A stretch of DNA of 64,000 bases from Lewinella sp. LCG006 (GTDB lineage Bacteria > Bacteroidota > Bacteroidia > Chitinophagales > Saprospiraceae), in NCBI RefSeq assembly GCF_040784935.1, contig NZ_CP160680.1:3938501-4002500 (forward strand). Reading direction: 5' to 3'. This document shows positions 26,301-33,139 of this stretch, piece after piece. The translations under genes and the position numbers were made by a program. The stretch's first letter is position 1. The number at the start of each line of letters is the position of its first letter. The notes under the pieces are model-generated. The model ran no database searches. It saw nothing but the letters and a program-made list of their open reading frames with translations, and was not told the origin of the DNA.

Positions 26301-26958
26301 GCACGATGTCTACTTACGAGCACGCGCTCAACGCGGCGATGAAGTACCCTTGATGCTGGCCAAAGAAGGGCAGGATTACCTGAATTACTACAAAGGAGGC
26401 CTGGCTTTCTACGCGCTGAGCGAATACTGGAACGAGGAGGCCCTTAATGGTAGTTTGGCCAGCTACGAGGCTGCTCGCCGCCATGCACCGCCGCCTTACC
26501 CAACCTCGCTGGAACTGATGGCCCACCTGAAAAAGGAGGTGCCAGATAGCCTGAGGTACCTGCTGGAAGATTATTTTGAGACCATCACCTTGTATGAGAA
26601 CCAGCTAGGAGCGGTAGTGATTACAGAAAAAGCTGGCGCAGGATACGAAGTGAAACTGTCTTGCCAAGTGACGAAATACCACGCCAACAAGAGTGGCAAG
26701 AGAACTTATACCAATGCCGCCGGAGATCATCTGCAAGCTGGCGCGATCCAGTCTTTGCCCTTGCAGGACTACATCCTAATAGGGTTTTATCAAGATACCG
26801 ACGAGGGAGAAGTCTTGCTCGCCAAGACCATGGTAAAGGTGTCCTCCATCCAGAATGATCTCCAATTTATGCTGACCCAACGCCCGGATCGCATTGTAAT
26901 TGATCCGGATTTGCTGCTCTTTGAGGAAAATCGGGAAGACAACAGGTGGGAGGATTAG
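23317..26958 (+). CDS. ABC-2 type permease fused to an M1-family aminopeptidase
   Basis: This 1213-aa protein has two parts. Residues 1 to ~600 contain about twelve hydrophobic segments in two ABC-2 permease-like halves (LYAYPITKPSYLAAKFLAAY in the first, LVNLLTFLYVGVLQFRGQTT-like in the second) plus a cytoplasmic loop rich in Lys/Gln. Residues ~620-1213 form an M1 peptidase-like ectodomain, with HEVAHYWWGHRV at 944-955 (zinc ligands His944 and His948, general-base Glu945) and Glu968 in LVTEALAEY. The substrate-side motif GTHATLNGNLIPYSEALFL replaces the usual GAMEN, as in other such fusions. It probably pairs with the ATPase at 20649. The fusion suggests coupling of transport or membrane tension to extracytoplasmic peptide cleavage, which is an inference. 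Confidence 0.9.
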   Translation: MFPTIFRNEIYHWLRQPYVYLFGGLLFVISLATMWGMAAEATGGPDAEILNSYFRINFMSNYLSLLMLFVLPATMGAAVYRDFKSEMYTLLYAYPITKPSYLAAKFLAAYLVTAAVVLTIGLGFVLGTHMPGVNKEVLMPFELGAYTQLYAVYILPNMLLFGMLVFAIVTLTRNVYVGFVTIILVIVFQGLIGGLLGGEDLGYWAALLDPVGDTAVKYSVRFWTTAARNEEALPLSGVILHNRLLWMGVVILVGVYVYRRFSFQQFSQNKKGKNDEAAPRKQEISFSPAQMPVVNYQFGLTQRLHTLWQVAKADFRYIVFSWPFLVMLFAGFLLVYFQQHQMNPMYGFELLPTTGRMLLVPMFIFSLVINLLTFLYVGVLQFRGQTTRMGALVDTVPQPDWVLMLSRLVAVLLMQMLLLGLVMVAGILAQTLQGYYRYELWHYVFELLGLQFIHFVIWACVAMLVQTLVKNMYLGFFLLLLMPTAVAGLRVIGDYLQWPFLRESIVQFNQVPGVTVGFNYSALAGYGAILPLYYGYKTYWLVLGIIFLLLSLLWWRRGIVFTWRERWWVWKQRFNSGLRTPVAWSVILFLLMGGYLYLEENILTSAQYTATRQQHISGLNEQRYLRFQDYPQPLLARAEINMDIYPKARDFTASGQLYFVNKLDQTIDTILVASSFREITEYQLIPPNKLVSKDEEVRFDVWVLEQPLAKGDTLAMRFTVRNYPNTLLYDNSRVAKNGTYINADILPNLGFRNLYLSGKEKRASYGLPPHKERELLPSDTTLLGYGFSGNNMERIIYETTVSTSADQQAFSMGNLVRSWTEGDRHYAHYRSEGLITNNISWLSGRYVRKTASAQGIGLAIYYDPAHTQNYERIVDGLQSSLDYCRRWFGPLAYDSLRLVEFPITKGTHATLNGNLIPYSEALFLCKVDPTEEDPLDIPFYSSAHEVAHYWWGHRVDPANVDGGKLVTEALAEYIAMQVMKQELGEKRLKAFRKTMHDVYLRARAQRGDEVPLMLAKEGQDYLNYYKGGLAFYALSEYWNEEALNGSLASYEAARRHAPPPYPTSLELMAHLKKEVPDSLRYLLEDYFETITLYENQLGAVVITEKAGAGYEVKLSCQVTKYHANKSGKRTYTNAAGDHLQAGAIQSLPLQDYILIGFYQDTDEGEVLLAKTMVKVSSIQNDLQFMLTQRPDRIVIDPDLLLFEENREDNRWED

Positions 26959-26996
26959 GCTGTATATAGTGTGCCGCCGCTGACGGTTAGGAGTAG

Positions 26997-27029
26997 CCCA
27001 TTCGTATAAATACATTCATGTAATTACAC
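26997..27029 (-). repeat. Dispersed 33-bp repeat, copy 2 (reverse)
   Basis: The reverse complement of this segment matches 16939-16971 at 31 of 33 positions. It opens a repeat-rich intergenic region (26959-27388) that also holds a REP-like hairpin, a TonB remnant and a 15-bp inverted repeat. Confidence 0.75.
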
Positions 27030-27051
27030 AGGGGGTATACTACTCTGCGCT

Positions 27052-27100
27052 GCTCTGCTCCATAGCGGCGGGTTTCAAACCCGACGCTATGGAGCAGAGC
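27052..27100. repeat. REP-like hairpin, copy 1
   Basis: A perfect 16-bp inverted repeat has arms GCTCTGCTCCATAGCG (27052-27067) and its complement at 27085-27100. Inside is the smaller palindrome CGGGTTTCAAACCCG (27069-27083). A diverged copy with the same GTTTCAAAC core and GGAGCA arm lies at 58395-58433. The flanking GC-rich tract 27150-27176 (CCGCCCCCGC then GCGGGG) is also hairpin-prone. Confidence 0.8.
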
Positions 27101-27190
27101 GAGCACAGCCAGGGATAGTAGCGGTACCGAAGGTGATAGCGGATAGCCCGGCCGCCCCCGCTTTGCGGGGTGGCGGGGATGCCAAAAGAA

Positions 27191-27340
27191 TTATTTAAGA
27201 CATATTCTGATGGGGAGGTTATAGCGAACGGCGACAGCTTTACCCCCCTGGCTAGCGGGAACCCATTGCCAGCCAAGGTCACTTTCCACCGAATTTGCAG
27301 GTTTTGAACCATGTGAGGGATTATAAGTACATATAAGCAT
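27191..27340 (-). pseudogene. Remnant of a TonB-type energy transducer C-terminus
   Basis: The minus strand encodes 49 aa ending WQWVPASQGGKAVAVRYNLP then IRICLK and a stop at 27191-27193. This matches the end of the TonB C-terminal domain of Bacteroidota energy transducers (W-x-P-A-x-Q-G-G-K-x-V-x-V-R-Y-N-L-P-I-R-I). The transmembrane helix, proline-rich linker and most of the domain are missing. The upstream boundary coincides with the dispersed motif at 27302-27323. It is therefore most likely a fragment carried along by rearrangement, not a working gene. A Bacteroidota TonB would normally drive TonB-dependent receptors. Confidence 0.6.
27302..27323 (-). repeat. Dispersed 22-bp motif, copy 1 (reverse)
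   Basis: Read on the minus strand this is TAATCCCTCACATGGTTC followed by AAAA. Near-identical copies lie at 58505-58526 and 61038-61059, all intergenic. It sits at the boundary of the TonB remnant. Confidence 0.7.
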
Positions 27341-27366
27341 CTTTTTTAGAGGTACTTATAATCCCT
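27316..27366. terminator. 15-bp inverted repeat between convergent genes
   Basis: AGGGATTATAAGTAC (27316-27330) and GTACTTATAATCCCT (27352-27366) pair perfectly with a 21-nt loop that includes a T6 run. It lies just past the end of the convergent CocE-type gene (minus) and after the permease-peptidase gene (plus). It may terminate transcription from both sides or be part of a small repeat element. Confidence 0.55.
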
Positions 27367-27388
27367 TGCGTAGTTTTAAAAAACAAAC

Positions 27389-29317
27389 CTACTCAATGAC
27401 ACTCACCTTGATTTTACTCTGGTATTCTCCCATGTGATACAGTTTATGTTCCTGAACCTTAAAATCCTCTTCGGTAGCTTCAAAGATGTTGGGCACGAAG
27501 GTCTGCGGGTTCATGTCGATGTAGGGAAACCAGCTGCTGTGAACCTGAACCATGAGGCGGTGACCTTTTTTGAAGGTGTGCATCACATCTTGCAATTTCC
27601 AACTAACTTCGGTGATTTCGTTAGGGGCAAAGGGGACGCCCTTTTCGAAGCCGTTGCGGTAGCGACCGCGGAAAGCCTCGCCTCTGACCAATTGCTGGTA
27701 ACCACCCATGGTGAGGTGGTCTTGGGTTTCTTCGTAATCGGGGTGGTCGTCGGGATAAACGTCGATAACTTTCACGATCCAGTCGGCATCGGTGCCGGTG
27801 GTACTGACGAATAGCTGGGCGCTGATAGGCCCGGCCAAGGTGAGGTCTTCGGTGAGCGGCTCGGTGGTGAAGGTGAGCACGTCCGGACGGCGAGCAACGT
27901 GACGCTGATCATCGGCCATGTATTTGCGGGGGATAAAGAGGGGCTTGATGTCGGTATTAAAGGGTACCGGGTGAGCCGGATCGCTGATGAAGGAGGTAGC
28001 GGCTGATTCCGTCTTTTGGTCTTTTTCCAAAATTTTCCCCTGATCGCTGAGGAAGAGGGTACGTTCCTGCGCTTGCTGCGGCGGCCAGTTGGCGAAATCG
28101 CGCCATACTTTGGTACCACAATCGAACATGTGGGCTTCGGGTAGGCCGGTCTTGCCGTCGGCGGGACCTTTGAGCCAGTGGTGGAAGAAGCGAGCTTCGA
28201 CCTGGGCCTGGTAGTCTTCGTTGATGTTTTCACCGAAGAAGACATTGCTGACAGCTTGGCGACCCTTGCGGCGCGACCAGTCGCCGTGGCTCCAGGGGCC
28301 CATAACGATGGTGTTGTAGGTTTCGTCGTTCCACTTTTCGATGTTGCCATAAGTCATGAGTGGCCCGTAGAGGTCTTCGGCATCAAACCAACCGCCTACG
28401 GTCATTACTGCTGGCCGGATGTCTTTGAGGTGCTGGACGATGTTGCGGCTTTGCCAGAATTCGTTGTAGTCGGGATTGGCCATGATTTCTTTCCAGAAGA
28501 AGTTGTCCTGGTCGGTGATGGCATCCAGCTTGGAGAGTGGGGTGTGTTTGAGGTAGAAATCGTAGGGATCGGGGCCCATGTAGGGAAACTCGTACCAGGC
28601 TTCGCTGGTAGGTGCCGTTTTTTGGATACCGAAGAGGTTGTTGACCGACCAGTAAGCGAGCGTGTAAGCCCCGTTGTGGTGAAAGTCGTCGAAGTAAAAA
28701 TCCCCGATCGGGGCTTGCGGGCTCACTGCTTTGAGGGCAGGGTGCGCATCAATGAGGGAACAGGTGGAATAGAAACCGGGGTAGGAGATGCCCCAAACGC
28801 CTACCTTGCCCGTATTGTTGGGAATATTTTTTACCAGCCAGTCGATACTGTCATAAGTGTCGCTACTTTCGTCTATCTGGCTGGTGGTGCGCTTGTTGGG
28901 GATGTAGGGGCGCATATTGTCGAAGGTGCCCTCGCTCATCCAACGGCCGCGCACATCCTGGAAGACGAAGATGTACTTTTCGTTGGCCATGTCTTGAAAA
29001 CGGCTAAAATCTTCCGGATACTGATCCGCTCCATAGGGCTGGGCACTGTAGCAGGTGCGCTGGAGCATGATGGGGTAGGGCTTGTCGGGGCTGGCATCCT
29101 TGGGGGTGTAGACCGCAACATAGAGCTTGATACCATCGCGCATGGTGATGTAGTGCTCGGTTTTGTTGTAAAAATCGCGCGGACTGGTGGCGGGCGTCAG
29201 GTCCTCCTCCTGAGGGACGGTAGTTGTAGTGGAGACCGTGGTGGATTGTGTAACTTGCTGCGTGGGCGTGCAGGCAAACAGCACAAGGGTCAGGAGCAAG
29301 AGTAGGGTATTCCTCAT
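27389..29317 (-). CDS. CocE/NonD-family (S15-type) hydrolase lipoprotein
   Basis: This 642-aa protein has a lipoprotein signal MRNTLLLLLTLVLFAC (Cys16), followed by a Thr-rich linker. The catalytic domain contains YITMRDGIKLYVAVYTPKDA, FQDVRGRWMSEGTFDNMRPY and the nucleophile elbow GKVGVWGISYPGFYS with Ser178. The C-terminal jelly-roll (DAFR-like) domain has EPLTEDLTLAGPISAQLFVS and HRLMVQVHSSWFPYIDMNPQ. Relatives are X-Pro dipeptidyl-peptidases, cocaine esterase and alpha-amino-acid ester hydrolases. As a membrane-anchored periplasmic or surface enzyme it may release N-terminal dipeptides or cleave acyl esters during protein breakdown. It is divergent from the GH20 gene. Family is sure; substrate is not. 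Confidence 0.92.
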   Translation of the reverse strand: MRNTLLLLLTLVLFACTPTQQVTQSTTVSTTTTVPQEEDLTPATSPRDFYNKTEHYITMRDGIKLYVAVYTPKDASPDKPYPIMLQRTCYSAQPYGADQYPEDFSRFQDMANEKYIFVFQDVRGRWMSEGTFDNMRPYIPNKRTTSQIDESSDTYDSIDWLVKNIPNNTGKVGVWGISYPGFYSTCSLIDAHPALKAVSPQAPIGDFYFDDFHHNGAYTLAYWSVNNLFGIQKTAPTSEAWYEFPYMGPDPYDFYLKHTPLSKLDAITDQDNFFWKEIMANPDYNEFWQSRNIVQHLKDIRPAVMTVGGWFDAEDLYGPLMTYGNIEKWNDETYNTIVMGPWSHGDWSRRKGRQAVSNVFFGENINEDYQAQVEARFFHHWLKGPADGKTGLPEAHMFDCGTKVWRDFANWPPQQAQERTLFLSDQGKILEKDQKTESAATSFISDPAHPVPFNTDIKPLFIPRKYMADDQRHVARRPDVLTFTTEPLTEDLTLAGPISAQLFVSTTGTDADWIVKVIDVYPDDHPDYEETQDHLTMGGYQQLVRGEAFRGRYRNGFEKGVPFAPNEITEVSWKLQDVMHTFKKGHRLMVQVHSSWFPYIDMNPQTFVPNIFEATEEDFKVQEHKLYHMGEYQSKIKVSVIE

Positions 29318-29433
29318 GGTTGTGGTTTTTGAGGAATAAATATAGTAATAGTTACGGATGGGAGCTTGAAAATCTGACCAGCTGTATTGTAAACATTTGG
29401 GGGAATTGTTCTTTTCTTTTTAAATAAAATACC

Positions 29434-31731
29434 ATGTACAAAGCCATTTTTTTCTTTCTCTGCATCACGGTAACCTTGACATCGTGTGGTTCTTCACCGA
29501 TCAACTTAGCGCATCAATATGTCGTTATTCCACTGCCCCAAAAAATGGCCCCAGCGGAAGGTCAATTTATTTTAGATGAATCCACTACTGTATTGGTGGA
29601 AGATCAAAATGAGGAGATAGAAGCGGTGGCGGAGCAATTGTTGGCCGTATTGGAGGAGGCAATTGGGAGAAGGCAAGTGCAGAGGGAGGCTCCAAGTGGG
29701 CACCAGATCGTCTTTCGCCAGGACATCACTATAGAAGCCCCGGAGGGCTACCGACTATTGATATCGCCGCAGCAGGTAAGCATAGAAGCCGCTACGGCTA
29801 AGGGCATGTTTTATGCGGTCCAAACTATACGGCAATTGCTGTCTTATGATGCTCAGGCGGGAGGTATCTGGTTTATTCCCGCTGCCACCATTGAAGATGC
29901 ACCCCGTTTTTCCTACCGTGGCATGCACCTCGATGTCGCCCGCCATTTTTACCCGGTGGAGACGGTCAAGAAAATCATCGACCAATTGGCTTACCATAAA
30001 ATGAATACCTTCCACTGGCACCTTACGGATGATCAAGGGTGGAGGATAGAGATCAAAAAATACCCCAAGCTGACGGAGGTGGGTGCTTTTCGCAACGGTA
30101 CCTTGATCGGGCACTACAATGATCAACCCCATCGGTTTGACGATCAGCGCTACGGCGGGTTTTACACTCAGGAAGAGATCAGGGATGTTATCCGCTACGC
30201 AGAAGAGCGCTTTGTGCAAATTATTCCTGAGATAGAGTTGCCGGGGCACGCCCAGGCCGCTTTGGCTGCATATCCCGAGCTGGCTTGTACGGATGGGCCT
30301 TTTGAGGTGTGGCAAAAATGGGGGGTCTCGGAAAATGTTTTTTGCCCAACTGAAACGACTTTTACCTTTTTGGAAAATGTCTTAACCGAAGTTGCTGCGC
30401 TTTTCCCAGGGAAATACATCCATATCGGCGGCGACGAGTGCCCCAAGTCGGCCTGGAAGGAAAGTGCTTTTTGTCAGCAATTGATGAAAGAACAAGGGTT
30501 GAAGGATGAGCATGAACTACAGAGTTATTTCATCCGCCGGATAGAAGCTTATTTGAACAGCATAGGAAAGCAAATTATTGGCTGGGATGAAATCCTGGAA
30601 GGAGGCCTTGCTCCCAACGCTACCATCATGTCGTGGAGAGGTATCGAAGGCGGGATAGAAGCGGCCAATGCCAACCATGATGTGATCATGACACCTGGTT
30701 CTCATTGTTATTTTGATCACTACCAAAGCGATCATCCTGATGAACCCATCGCTATTGGCGGATTGACGACCCTGGAAAAAGTCTATCATTACCAACCAAT
30801 TCCAGAAGGTTTGCGGGTATCGCAACACCAATTTATTCTAGGGGCACAAGCGAATTTATGGACGGAGTACATCACGACGGAGGAACAGCTGGAATACATG
30901 ATATTTCCGCGCCTTTGCGCTTTAGCGGAAGTGCTCTGGACAGGGGACAGGGGGGCTTTTGAAGATTTTGTAGTGCGCCTGACTACTCACCTCAAACGCT
31001 TGGAAGCGATGGGGATAAAACCGGCGAATCATTTGTACGAAATCAAAGCAGAGATCACTACAAATGATGGCCGTATTGCCACCAACCTGAGTACACTTGC
31101 CCAAGATGCACAGCTACATTATACCCTCGACGGGAGTGTGCCTGGCCCCGAAAGCCCTGTTTATACCTCGGCCTTGTTCATCGATTCCACCACGACCATC
31201 AGCGCTCAAAATTACCTGGAAGGTAAAGCCATCGGGCGAAGCTGGCAGCAGGAAATTCGTTTTCACCAAGCTACAGGGCAAGCCATTACGTTGGTAAATG
31301 CCCCTCACCCTAAATACAGTAGTGGGGGGCCACAGGCACTCATCAATGGGATCAATGGCAGTGATGAACGCTACGGCGATCAGGAATGGCTAGGTTTTGC
31401 TGGCGACGACTTCATCGCAACGATTGATCTCGGTGCGATGAAAGAAATCAGTGAAGTTGCTTTTCGGTTTTTCAAAGGAGAAGGCCAGTGGATTTATCTG
31501 CCCGCCAGCGTTGTGGTCGCTGCTTCCGAGGATGGAGTAAGCTACACTGAGGTTGGAAGGTTAGGGCAGCTAACAGGCGCAAGCAAGGTGGTAAGTCCTC
31601 AAATTGATTTTCCGATGACCAAAGCGCAGTGCGTAAAAATAGAAGTCCAAAACTTCGGCATCATACCTCAAGGGCAACAAGGAGGAGGGAACCCATCGTG
31701 GCTTTTTGTGGATGAGATAAGGGTGGATTGA
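29434..31731 (+). CDS. GH20 beta-N-acetylhexosaminidase (lipoprotein)
   Basis: This 765-aa protein has a lipobox signal MYKAIFFFLCITVTLTSC (Cys18). Residues ~30-150 form the GH20b alpha/beta domain (YVVIPLPQKMAPAEGQFIL). The catalytic TIM barrel follows (FSYRGMHLDVARHFYPVETV, FHWHLTDDQGWRIEIKKYP, LPGHAQAALAAYPEL). The catalytic pair is Asp334-Glu335 in HIGGDECPKSAWK, where Asp assists substrate-assisted hydrolysis. C-terminal modules include a chitobiase-like segment (LHYTLDGSVPGPESPVYTSA) and an F5/8-type carbohydrate-binding domain (EVAFRFFKGEGQWIYLPASV). It removes terminal GlcNAc/GalNAc from chitin oligomers, glycans or peptidoglycan fragments at the cell envelope. Confidence 0.95.
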   Translation: MYKAIFFFLCITVTLTSCGSSPINLAHQYVVIPLPQKMAPAEGQFILDESTTVLVEDQNEEIEAVAEQLLAVLEEAIGRRQVQREAPSGHQIVFRQDITIEAPEGYRLLISPQQVSIEAATAKGMFYAVQTIRQLLSYDAQAGGIWFIPAATIEDAPRFSYRGMHLDVARHFYPVETVKKIIDQLAYHKMNTFHWHLTDDQGWRIEIKKYPKLTEVGAFRNGTLIGHYNDQPHRFDDQRYGGFYTQEEIRDVIRYAEERFVQIIPEIELPGHAQAALAAYPELACTDGPFEVWQKWGVSENVFCPTETTFTFLENVLTEVAALFPGKYIHIGGDECPKSAWKESAFCQQLMKEQGLKDEHELQSYFIRRIEAYLNSIGKQIIGWDEILEGGLAPNATIMSWRGIEGGIEAANANHDVIMTPGSHCYFDHYQSDHPDEPIAIGGLTTLEKVYHYQPIPEGLRVSQHQFILGAQANLWTEYITTEEQLEYMIFPRLCALAEVLWTGDRGAFEDFVVRLTTHLKRLEAMGIKPANHLYEIKAEITTNDGRIATNLSTLAQDAQLHYTLDGSVPGPESPVYTSALFIDSTTTISAQNYLEGKAIGRSWQQEIRFHQATGQAITLVNAPHPKYSSGGPQALINGINGSDERYGDQEWLGFAGDDFIATIDLGAMKEISEVAFRFFKGEGQWIYLPASVVVAASEDGVSYTEVGRLGQLTGASKVVSPQIDFPMTKAQCVKIEVQNFGIIPQGQQGGGNPSWLFVDEIRVD

Positions 31732-31736
31732 ATTGA

Positions 31737-32366
31737 TCACAACTCCCCCAAAATCCTCCGCCCATGATAGGCGGGAACGGGGATGCTGCTTTGCACAAGG
31801 GCCAGATTGTCTTGGGTAATTTTGCCAGCAGCGATGATGTGTTTTGAAGGGGCCAAGGCCTTCTGCATGGCCATGATTTGGGCAGCACCTTCGAGGGCTG
31901 TTGGTGCACCACCAGAGGTAAGTATACTGGTGAGATTGGGGATCTGATTGAGCGCAGGAATACTGGCGAGCGGATCAGTTACGTAGTCAATCACTTTGTG
32001 AAGGGTGAATTTCCCTTCCGGAAAAGCCTCGCACAGCGCACGAATGGCTGTAATGTCAAGGGTGTTTTCAGGTGTAGCCATCCCGATAACGAAATGCTGG
32101 ATATTGATTTTACGAAACTCCATGATGCTGTCCCACATGCTACGCAGTTCTTCCGGCTGGAAAACGAAATTACCTCCTCTGGGGCGGATCATCACTTTGA
32201 TGGGGATGCTTATTGCTGCTGAAACCTGCTGGGTAAGGGCGAGTGTGGGCGTAAGGCCATCTTGGGCCAAGTCGCTACACAACTCTATTTGATCGGCTCC
32301 TCGCTTGGCGGCAGTGATCGCTTCATCGAGTGTTTCCACACAAGATTCGATAATGGTTTTTTTCAT
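31737..32366 (-). CDS. cutC: CutC family protein
   Basis: The ATG at 32366 (MKKTIIESCVETLDEAITAA) is preferred over an ATG 12 bp upstream because the family starts at this point. The 209-aa product shows the CutC TIM-barrel motifs GADQIELCSDLAQDGLTPT, IKVMIRPRGGNFVFQPEELR, TLHKVIDYVTDP and LTSGGAPTALEGA. The family was named for copper homeostasis in E. coli, but a direct role in copper handling is not firmly established. It is convergent with the hexosaminidase gene, 5 bp apart. No signal peptide, so cytoplasmic. Confidence 0.93.
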   Translation of the reverse strand: MKKTIIESCVETLDEAITAAKRGADQIELCSDLAQDGLTPTLALTQQVSAAISIPIKVMIRPRGGNFVFQPEELRSMWDSIMEFRKINIQHFVIGMATPENTLDITAIRALCEAFPEGKFTLHKVIDYVTDPLASIPALNQIPNLTSILTSGGAPTALEGAAQIMAMQKALAPSKHIIAAGKITQDNLALVQSSIPVPAYHGRRILGEL

Positions 32367-32589
32367 TGTTGAGAGCACGTTTTAGGATGGATAAGTAAAA
32401 GTAGGCAATTATATATTCTGATCATGCAAGAACAGTTGTATAATGGATGAATAAAGGAATTACCCTCCCCAAAAGAGGACCAGTGAGCATTTCACTTATT
32501 AAGGGGTATTAACCATTTTAGGATACCTCTACCTTTTAAACCAGACGAGCAGATGCGAGTTGGATTTCTTACCTGCTGCTAAAGCCAAG

Positions 32590-33042
32590 CTAATCACTCA
32601 GCACATCCACCAACGCCTGGTTTTTGGCGTGTTGTAATGCCGTTTTTCCATTGGAATCTTTCAGATTTTTATCAGCACCTGCTTCCAATAGCATTTTTAC
32701 GATGTTGGTATGGCCATAGGTGGCAGCAAAGATGAGGGCCGTAGCGCCTAGCTCATTTTGAATGTTCACCGCTGCACCATGATCCAATAGCAGTTGAACA
32801 GTTTCTTCTGATCCTTTAAAACATACACCCATCAAGGCGGTGTTGCCAGATGCCGCTTGGTCGTCGATATCGGCACCCGCTTTTAATAGTTCTTTTACAA
32901 TAGGAAGCTGCCCACTATAGGTAGCCATAACGAGGGGGGTGAATCCACGGGCGTCCATTTCTTCTGCTAAAGTGGGTTGAGCAGCAAGTTGTGTTTTTAC
33001 CTCTTCTAAGTTACCTACACGGATGGCATCGAAAAAATTCAT
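32590..33042 (-). CDS. Ankyrin-repeat protein
   Basis: This 150-aa protein consists almost entirely of about four ankyrin repeats: RGFTPLVMATYSGQLPIVKE, DIDDQAASGNTALMGVCFKG, QNELGATALIFAATYGHTNI and DSNGKTALQHAKNQALVDVL. There is no signal peptide, so it is likely a cytoplasmic protein-binding adaptor. It is transcribed divergently from oxyR with an 97-bp gap, and a good -33/-7 promoter lies upstream. In Pseudomonas an ankyrin protein (AnkB) is linked to the OxyR-controlled catalase KatB, so a role in peroxide stress is plausible here. Confidence 0.85.
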   Translation of the reverse strand: MNFFDAIRVGNLEEVKTQLAAQPTLAEEMDARGFTPLVMATYSGQLPIVKELLKAGADIDDQAASGNTALMGVCFKGSEETVQLLLDHGAAVNIQNELGATALIFAATYGHTNIVKMLLEAGADKNLKDSNGKTALQHAKNQALVDVLSD

Positions 33043-33064
33043 TGCTTTTATTTAGGTTCAATCT

Positions 33065-33093
33065 CAAAAATACAATAAGTAGTTTTAATACAA
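33065..33093 (-). promoter_or_regulatory. Promoter of the ankyrin gene
   Basis: On the minus strand TTG (33091-33093) is followed after 18 bp by TATTTTTG (33065-33072), an exact TAnnTTTG match. Transcription would start near 33059, leaving a leader of about 17 nt before the ATG at 33042. Confidence 0.5.
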
Positions 33094-33106
33094 GTGATAA
33101 TGTTAT

Positions 33107-33114
33107 TAGATTTG
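33107..33114 (+). promoter_or_regulatory. -7 element of the oxyR promoter
   Basis: TAGATTTG matches TAnnTTTG and lies 26 bp before the oxyR ATG. A TTTT stretch at 33083-33086 is at about the right distance for a weak -33 element. It would place both divergent promoters within 50 bp, where OxyR could act on each. Confidence 0.4.
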
Positions 33115-33139
33115 CTTATACCTTGAATTGCCACAGATT

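Noticed and set aside
28178-29305. 375-aa open frame antisense to the CocE-type hydrolase
   Set aside because: It mirrors the codon bias of the real gene, has a low-complexity V/G/D-rich composition, and no recognisable domain.
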